A stretch of 56,297 bases of DNA, from assembly GCA_964581605.1 (NCBI GenBank), contig CAZOPF010000029.1:1-56297 (forward strand). Reading direction: 5' to 3'. This DNA comes from CAADGU01 sp964581605 (GTDB lineage Bacteria > Chloroflexota > Anaerolineae > Promineifilales > Promineifilaceae). This document shows positions 52,285 through 56,297 of this stretch, piece after piece. The first letter of the stretch is position 1; every line of letters starts with the position of its first letter. Below the pieces are notes generated by a model that made no database searches, was not told the origin of the DNA, and was given only the letters and a program-made list of their open reading frames with translations. Both the position numbers and the translations under genes were made by a program.

Positions 52285-53106
52285 AATCTTTAACTGCCGG
52301 GCGACCAGACGGTCAAACCAGCGGTCGGGCAGCAGGCGGGGAAGCAGCCAGCCGGTGAACCGTTTGCGGGGGATGGGGTAGCGGGTTTTGGGGTGTTCGC
52401 TTTCCAGGGCTTGCAGGATGACGGCCGTTACCCGTTCTACTGGCAGCGCCGATTGTTCCCGTTTTTCCACCTGGGCGGCGAGCGGTTGCAGGACACGGCC
52501 GTAATCCGTCTGCATATACCGCGCCACCTGCTGCGCAAATTTGCCGATGATGGGTGTTTGCACCGTGCCCGGCTCAATCAGGATCACGTCAATGCCATAC
52601 AGCAGCAGTTCCCGCCGCAGCGCGTCAGACATCGCTTCCAGCGCATGTTTGGAGGCGGCATAAGCGCCCATGAACGGGTAGACAATCCGGCCGCTGACGG
52701 AACTGATGTTGATGATGCGGCCCGGTGGATGTGGCCAATTGGCCTGCGCTCCCAGTAGCGGCAGGAACGCCTGCGTCACCGCCAACACGCCGGTGACGTT
52801 GATTTCCAGATGTTTGCGAAAATCAGCCAGCGGCATGTGCATCAGCGGGGCGGGTTCGGCGATGCCAGCGTTGTTGATGAGGGCGGTGAGGGGGGTGGGG
52901 ATTTGGGTCACGGCCGTAGCAATTGCTGCTTCATCCGTCACATCAAACACCAACGGCGTAAACCCCTCACCCAACTCCTGCTGCAAACGGTCAGCGTCCG
53001 CCGGTTTGCGCACACTGCCATACACCCGCCAGCCCCGCCCCGCCAGCATTCTGGCCGTTTCATACCCGATGCCGGTGGAGACGCCGGTGATGAGAGTGGA
53101 TTTCAT
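52273..53106 (-). CDS. Short-chain dehydrogenase/reductase (SDR)
   Basis: A 277-residue classical SDR: cofactor loop TGVSTGIGYETARML at the N-terminus, LINNAGIAEPAPL, the serine strand IINISSVSGR and the catalytic YAASK. It uses NAD(P)H to reduce or oxidise an alcohol/ketone; the C-terminal RFTGWLLPRLLPDRWFDRLV suggests a membrane-peripheral lipid or retinol-like subgroup. AAGGGG precedes the ATG. Substrate not predictable. Confidence 0.9.
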   Translation of the reverse strand: MKSTLITGVSTGIGYETARMLAGRGWRVYGSVRKPADADRLQQELGEGFTPLVFDVTDEAAIATAVTQIPTPLTALINNAGIAEPAPLMHMPLADFRKHLEINVTGVLAVTQAFLPLLGAQANWPHPPGRIINISSVSGRIVYPFMGAYAASKHALEAMSDALRRELLLYGIDVILIEPGTVQTPIIGKFAQQVARYMQTDYGRVLQPLAAQVEKREQSALPVERVTAVILQALESEHPKTRYPIPRKRFTGWLLPRLLPDRWFDRLVARQLKIGKP

Positions 53107-53116
53107 ACTGCCCCTT

Positions 53117-53165
53117 TTAGAGCAGTGAGCAGTGCCGTTTACTGCTCACTGCTCACTGCTCACTG
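53117..53165. repeat. Hairpin built of phased 7-nt repeats
   Basis: GAGCAGT units on the left and ACTGCTC units on the right around GCCGTTT. It spans the spacer between the DUF1461 gene stop codon and the SDR start, and encodes the end (SEQ and stop) of the DUF1461 protein. Confidence 0.8.
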
Positions 53166-53851
53166 ATTCTACGTGCCATCAAGAACCCCCACACGGCCGT
53201 AAACACCCCCAACAACAGCGCCCCGCCACTCATGATCACGCCTACGTCAAACCAGAATTGCTCCGGGAAGAGGCGGATGAGGCCGTCGGTGTAGGCAAAT
53301 GTCCAGGTGCCAGCCGGGAAAAGTAGTTCGTGGAATTGCACAAAAAAGAGATCCCAGGCCAGCAAAATAAAGAGGGCGATGGCGGCTAACATGACCACTG
53401 TAAAAACGCCGCCCCACATGATGGTGCGCCAGCCATAAATCGCTGTTTCCGGCTTTAATAGCAACGCCAACGAACCAACAACCACCACGATGCCCGCCAC
53501 TAGCCAGACCGCGCGGATAGTGTCGGTCACATTTTTCACATCGAGCATGTGGCCGATTTCGCGCCCGTTGTAAAGCGGCAGCCCGTCTGGCAGGCGCAGC
53601 TCTTCCAGCAGGACAATCACATCATCGGCGCGGCCGGGCTGGCGCAGGTAGGCCAGCGTTTGTTGGGCCAGGTCCAGCCGTTGTTCGGGGGTCAGGCCAT
53701 AGTTATCGGGGGGGATACGGCCGTATTCCCACGCCGGGTAGCTGGGCCAATTCCACTCAATTACCAGCAGTATCATGCCCAACCCCAGAAAAAAGGGCAT
53801 GGCGAGGATGACGGCCGTGCGGATGAGTTTGTGCCAGGTGGTTAATTCCAT
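53153..53851 (-). CDS. DUF1461-type integral membrane protein
   Basis: A 232-residue protein with four to five helices and the family hallmarks YPAWEYG near residue 40, a soluble segment with NGREIGHMLDVKNV, and FVQFHELLFPAGTWTF...RLFPEQFWFDV near 170-200. This matches the TIGR01906/DUF1461 family of unknown function, sometimes linked to lipid A or cell-envelope genes. GGAG precedes the ATG. It follows the DUF6516 gene by 12 bases. The terminal SEQ is repeat-encoded. Confidence 0.85.
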   Translation of the reverse strand: MELTTWHKLIRTAVILAMPFFLGLGMILLVIEWNWPSYPAWEYGRIPPDNYGLTPEQRLDLAQQTLAYLRQPGRADDVIVLLEELRLPDGLPLYNGREIGHMLDVKNVTDTIRAVWLVAGIVVVVGSLALLLKPETAIYGWRTIMWGGVFTVVMLAAIALFILLAWDLFFVQFHELLFPAGTWTFAYTDGLIRLFPEQFWFDVGVIMSGGALLLGVFTAVWGFLMARRISEQ

Positions 53852-53863
53852 GTGGTCTCCACG

Positions 53864-54295
53864 TCAGGGTAATTGTTCAATTTCTTGAATGAGGAAAGGC
53901 AGGTTGGGTTGGTTGAAAGAAAGGCCAGGCGCAGGGATTCGATGATGTTTGATGTCTGGCGGGATATGTTTATGGTGAGGATGGGTACTGGCCAGGGTAG
54001 GGTCATCAGGATGCTCTTGGGAATCGTACCAATAAAGCTTCTCCTGACCCTGCCACACTTCATAGCCATAATCCATAATTCGACCCGCGTCAGCAGCAAA
54101 GGAGAGCTTCTCACGGGCCACCAGGCGGTAACGACCGATTTCTACATCACCGGTCAATATGGCAACGGCCGCACCACGACGTACAACAGTAAGCGTGGAA
54201 CGTTGAACGACCAGATATTGTTGCGGCAGCGTGTAAACGAACTGCTCGTATTCACGAAGCGATTGCAAGGGATTCACGGCGGGCTGTCCGGGCAA
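53864..54295 (-). CDS. DUF6516-like protein, putative toxin component
   Basis: A 143-residue protein whose C-terminal half, KLYWYDSQEHPDDPTLA...HPHHKHIPPDIKHHRIP, is the His-rich pattern of DUF6516, a family found in two-gene toxin-antitoxin-like units. The N-terminal half has strand patterns (YLVVQRSTLTVVRRG, RYRLVAREKLSF). The start is uncertain: TTG at 54295 or GTG at 54277. It overlaps its partner by up to 44 bases. Confidence 0.65.
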   Translation of the reverse strand: MPGQPAVNPLQSLREYEQFVYTLPQQYLVVQRSTLTVVRRGAAVAILTGDVEIGRYRLVAREKLSFAADAGRIMDYGYEVWQGQEKLYWYDSQEHPDDPTLASTHPHHKHIPPDIKHHRIPAPGLSFNQPNLPFLIQEIEQLP

Positions 54296-54554
54296 TTAAA
54301 TCGGAGATTGTAGGGTTGGTGTCTTGCTGTAACAAGCTGTGAATGGATTGCCGGTATTGCTCCTGGCGGTCGAGCAAAATTTTGTATGTCCCTGCCCATT
54401 CAGCCCAATCTAACACCCAGGCATCATCCGCCGGTTCTTCACCACTCATATAGGATTCGTAAAATGTTTCTGATAAGACGCCATATTTGCGTTCAAATAC
54501 CAATAAATCTTCTTCCATAGCATGGATGTCTTGCAAAATCTCGTTTAGGGTCAC
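54252..54554 (-). CDS. Partner of the DUF6516 protein, putative antitoxin
   Basis: A 100-residue, mostly helical acidic protein: LNEILQDIHAMEEDLLVFERKYG, SETFYESYMSGEEP, DWAEWAGTYKILLDR. I take the GTG at 54554 as start, because AAAGGAGG ends nine bases upstream; that GTG is formed by an ACGGCCGT octamer. An ATG at 54578 would place the Shine-Dalgarno sequence inside the gene. Small acidic helical partners are usual for DUF6516 proteins. Confidence 0.6.
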   Translation of the reverse strand: MTLNEILQDIHAMEEDLLVFERKYGVLSETFYESYMSGEEPADDAWVLDWAEWAGTYKILLDRQEQYRQSIHSLLQQDTNPTISDLIARTARRESLAIAS

Positions 54555-54591
54555 GGCCGTGTACCTCCTTTGTTGCATGGAAGAGCCTAAG

Positions 54592-54797
54592 GGTTTGCGA
54601 AGCTCTTAGGGTCTCCGTCACTCAATTTTATTGTAAAGCTCGATATACCGGCGGTCAAACCAGACGACGCCCGCAGGTCAATGCTCATCAATGAGCCTTC
54701 TGAAAAAAGCCTTCCGATGCCAGAAGTTCAACTTTTCTTCTCGACAGGAATTGCTGGTTGACGATAAAAAGTTGAACTTCTTTCAGGAGACTCATCA
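54592..54797. repeat. Nested inverted repeats in a 226-base spacer
   Basis: The inner repeat AGAAGTTCAACTTTT (54722-54736) pairs perfectly with 54767-54781. An outer repeat, ATGAGCCTTCTGA (54691-54703), pairs with 54783-54795 with two mismatches. The nested form suggests a non-autonomous mobile palindrome or a long hairpin. A further short repeat at 54592-54623 is a relative of the hairpin at 32989. No gene is seen in 54579-54804. Confidence 0.65.
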
Positions 54798-54804
54798 ATA
54801 CTCA

Positions 54805-56297
54805 CTATTCGCTCCCCAGGCCCAGCAACCCACCCGGCCCTTCTTGCAACAAATAACGCAAAACGAGGGTATCAATGATGATTTCCACAGGAGCGCGTTC
54901 GTCGGTAAAGATGACATCGGAAGGGGTGATGGGGACGGTGTGGGCAACGGCCGTCTCCAAAGCCTCCCTGAGCAGCGGGTCCACGTTGGGGCTGAGTTGT
55001 GCCAGGTTGGCGGCCACGTTTTCCGGCGTGGTTGGCTGCATGGTGGCCACCAGGATGGTATTCAACGTACCGGGCACATCAATGGCGTGGACGGTGGGAA
55101 AGACGGTCAGCATCGTCGTCGTCATCGCGTCTACCAACGTGCGGTCTTGCGGGGCGCGCCCTACATTCACAGCTACCACCCCATTTTCCGTCAGGTGCGC
55201 CTGCACCTCCTGAAAAAATTCGCGGGTGGTCAGGTGCCAGGGGATGTAGGGCACTTTGTAGGCGTCAATGGTGATGACATCGTAGCGGGTGGTCAGGCGG
55301 TTGAGTTCGTAACGGCCGTCGCCGGCAATCAGATTGATATGCGGCTCCGTCAGGTCAAAATAATCCACCCCCACCTGAATAATTTCCGGGTCGAGTTCAA
55401 TGCCATCAATGGGAATGGGGCCAAAGACACGGCCGTACTGCTGGGGAATGGTGCCCGCCGCCAGCCCAATCACCGCCAAATTTTCCACCTGCACCGGCCC
55501 TTCATTGTAAAAGGGGGCCGCCAGCATAATGCTCCACACCGACACACGGGGTACGTAGCCGCCGTCACAATAAAAGGAATGGTACGCCTGCCCCTCGTTC
55601 AGCAGCAGGTAATTGCAATTGTCACGCCGGATGACCTGGATGTAGTTATAAGCTGATTCCGTTTCAAAAATTTGCCCCTCATACGCTTTGAGCGTGCCCC
55701 GCGTGCCAAAATAGGCGATGGGCAATAACGCCAGGAGCAGCGCCAGCCCCCACATCGCCGCCCGCCGCCGCGTCTGCCACAAACCACCCAGCCCCACCAG
55801 CAGCAAAATCGTGCCAAAAATGAGCGCGGTCATGCGTGACCCGGCCAGAGGGATGACCAGCAGCACGGGTAAATACGTACCGGACAGGCTGCCCAATGTA
55901 GAAATGGCATAGATACGGCCGCTCATCCGCCCCGCCTCGCCCACATTCTGCACCGCCAGCCGAATGGCAAAGGGGGACATGCAGCCGAGCAGGGTGACGG
56001 GCACGGCCAACGCCAGAATGACCGCCACCAGCGAACTGAGGATCGCCCCCACATTCACCGCCGCCATGGCCGCCGCCGCCCCGCGCAAAATGACGCTGGT
56101 GAGCAGCAAAAAAAAGACCCCGGCAAAACCGGTGAGGGTGACGAGGGTGTAAAAAAGGTGGGGATACGGCCGTTTGTCTGCTAACCGCCCGCCGAGGAAA
56201 TAGCCCGCCGTCAAAAACAGCAGCACCAGCCCAATCACATTCGCCCAGACGATGTTGGAGGTGCCATACACCGTCTGCAACATGCGGCTGGTGGTAA
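54805..56297 (-). CDS. Membrane protein with spermidine synthase-like domain (partial)
   Basis: The 5' part lies beyond the right edge: the frame stays open through the last base, with TTSRMLQTVYG before the first Met at 56283. The N-terminal half has about eight helices in the pattern of PABS-fused transporters (NVIGLVLLFLTAGYFLGGRLAD, FAIRLA, GRIYAISTLGSLSGTYLP). The C-terminal half is a polyamine-synthase fold (about residue 250-430: VIGLAAGTIPQQY, GIELDPEIIQVG, LIAGDGRYEL, ITIDAY). These proteins are called spermidine synthase-like, but the motif-I GGG is weakened to GLAAG and the substrate is unproven. Confidence 0.85.
   Translation of the reverse strand, partial: TTSRMLQTVYGTSNIVWANVIGLVLLFLTAGYFLGGRLADKRPYPHLFYTLVTLTGFAGVFFLLLTSVILRGAAAAMAAVNVGAILSSLVAVILALAVPVTLLGCMSPFAIRLAVQNVGEAGRMSGRIYAISTLGSLSGTYLPVLLVIPLAGSRMTALIFGTILLLVGLGGLWQTRRRAAMWGLALLLALLPIAYFGTRGTLKAYEGQIFETESAYNYIQVIRRDNCNYLLLNEGQAYHSFYCDGGYVPRVSVWSIMLAAPFYNEGPVQVENLAVIGLAAGTIPQQYGRVFGPIPIDGIELDPEIIQVGVDYFDLTEPHINLIAGDGRYELNRLTTRYDVITIDAYKVPYIPWHLTTREFFQEVQAHLTENGVVAVNVGRAPQDRTLVDAMTTTMLTVFPTVHAIDVPGTLNTILVATMQPTTPENVAANLAQLSPNVDPLLREALETAVAHTVPITPSDVIFTDERAPVEIIIDTLVLRYLLQEGPGGLLGLGSE

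Larger units (their letters stand above)
1..56297. repeat. Dispersed palindromic octamer ACGGCCGT (about 97 copies)
   Basis: The self-complementary octamer ACGGCCGT recurs throughout the window, in genes of both strands and in spacers. I counted about 97 copies by eye, roughly one per 580 bp; under equal base frequencies 0.86 would be expected. Example positions are 299-306, 3233-3240, 7875-7882, 14605-14612, 14620-14627 and 56166-56173. In coding regions it is read in all frames, mostly as Thr-Ala-Val, as Gly-Arg or as Arg-Pro. Near variants with one changed flank base (TCGGCCGT, ACGGCCGA, GCGGCCGT) are also frequent. It resembles the HIP1 octamer of cyanobacteria in behaviour, not in sequence. 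Confidence 0.9.

Noticed and set aside
34219..53165. Phased repeats as CRISPR arrays
   Set aside because: Units are 7-9 nt with no unique spacers, and no cas gene is present.

Overview
The window (56.3 kb, moderate GC) reads as a chromosomal segment of an uncultured bacterium. I infer a member of the Chloroflexota, Anaerolineae/Ardenticatenia-like. The grounds are secreted CSLREA and DNRLRE proteins, kinase and SUMF1-domain fusions, TRAP and nrfHA genes without proteobacterial synteny, DUF433/DUF5615 pairs and XisH/XisI. There is no 16S rRNA or marker protein to settle this. No tRNA, CRISPR array, insertion sequence or prophage was seen.

Layout: 0-5 kb carries a DUF5684 membrane protein, acetyl-CoA synthetase (acs), and a TRAP transporter QM pair next to a universal stress protein. 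5-7 kb is a decaying patch: an HsdR-N-like pseudogene, xisI, and a frameshifted xisH. 7-16.4 kb holds a small Ser/Thr kinase and nrfHA (nitrite to ammonium). Divergent from nrfHA is a tightly overlapped set: a 7TM-PAS-4xGAF histidine kinase, type II NADH dehydrogenase and methylglyoxal synthase, followed by a cyclase-family hydrolase. 16.5-24 kb holds a membrane-anchored unknown and a 1971-residue secreted protein (beta-helix, 19 PEAFS repeats, caspase/gingipain-like domain, Ig-like domains).

24-44 kb is a minus-strand surface-polysaccharide locus. It contains a BY-kinase, two heptose-precursor genes (gmhA, hddA), a WbaP-like phosphoglycosyltransferase, glycosyltransferases, wecB, an acyltransferase, and a NadE/AsnB/acyl-ligase/ACP module. 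A 2.4 kb cluster of toxin-antitoxin-like pairs plus an RNase H interrupts it. 44-48 kb has a secreted DNRLRE protein, the RNase P RNA (rnpB, minus strand) and a degenerate kinase fused to a SUMF1-like domain. 48-56 kb has a second DUF433/DUF5615 pair, an amidohydrolase, a near-leaderless methyltransferase, a MerR-controlled small operon with a readable operator, an SDR, a DUF1461 protein, a DUF6516 pair and a partial spermidine-synthase-like membrane protein running off the right edge.

Two genome-wide patterns stand out. The 8-bp palindrome ACGGCCGT occurs about 97 times by my eye count, where roughly one copy is expected by chance, so it behaves like cyanobacterial HIP1. Also, at least a dozen intergenic spacers are hairpins whose arms are built of short direct repeats with a constant 7-, 8- or 9-nt period. 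Nearly all sit on a gene's stop codon, and several encode the last residues of the protein.
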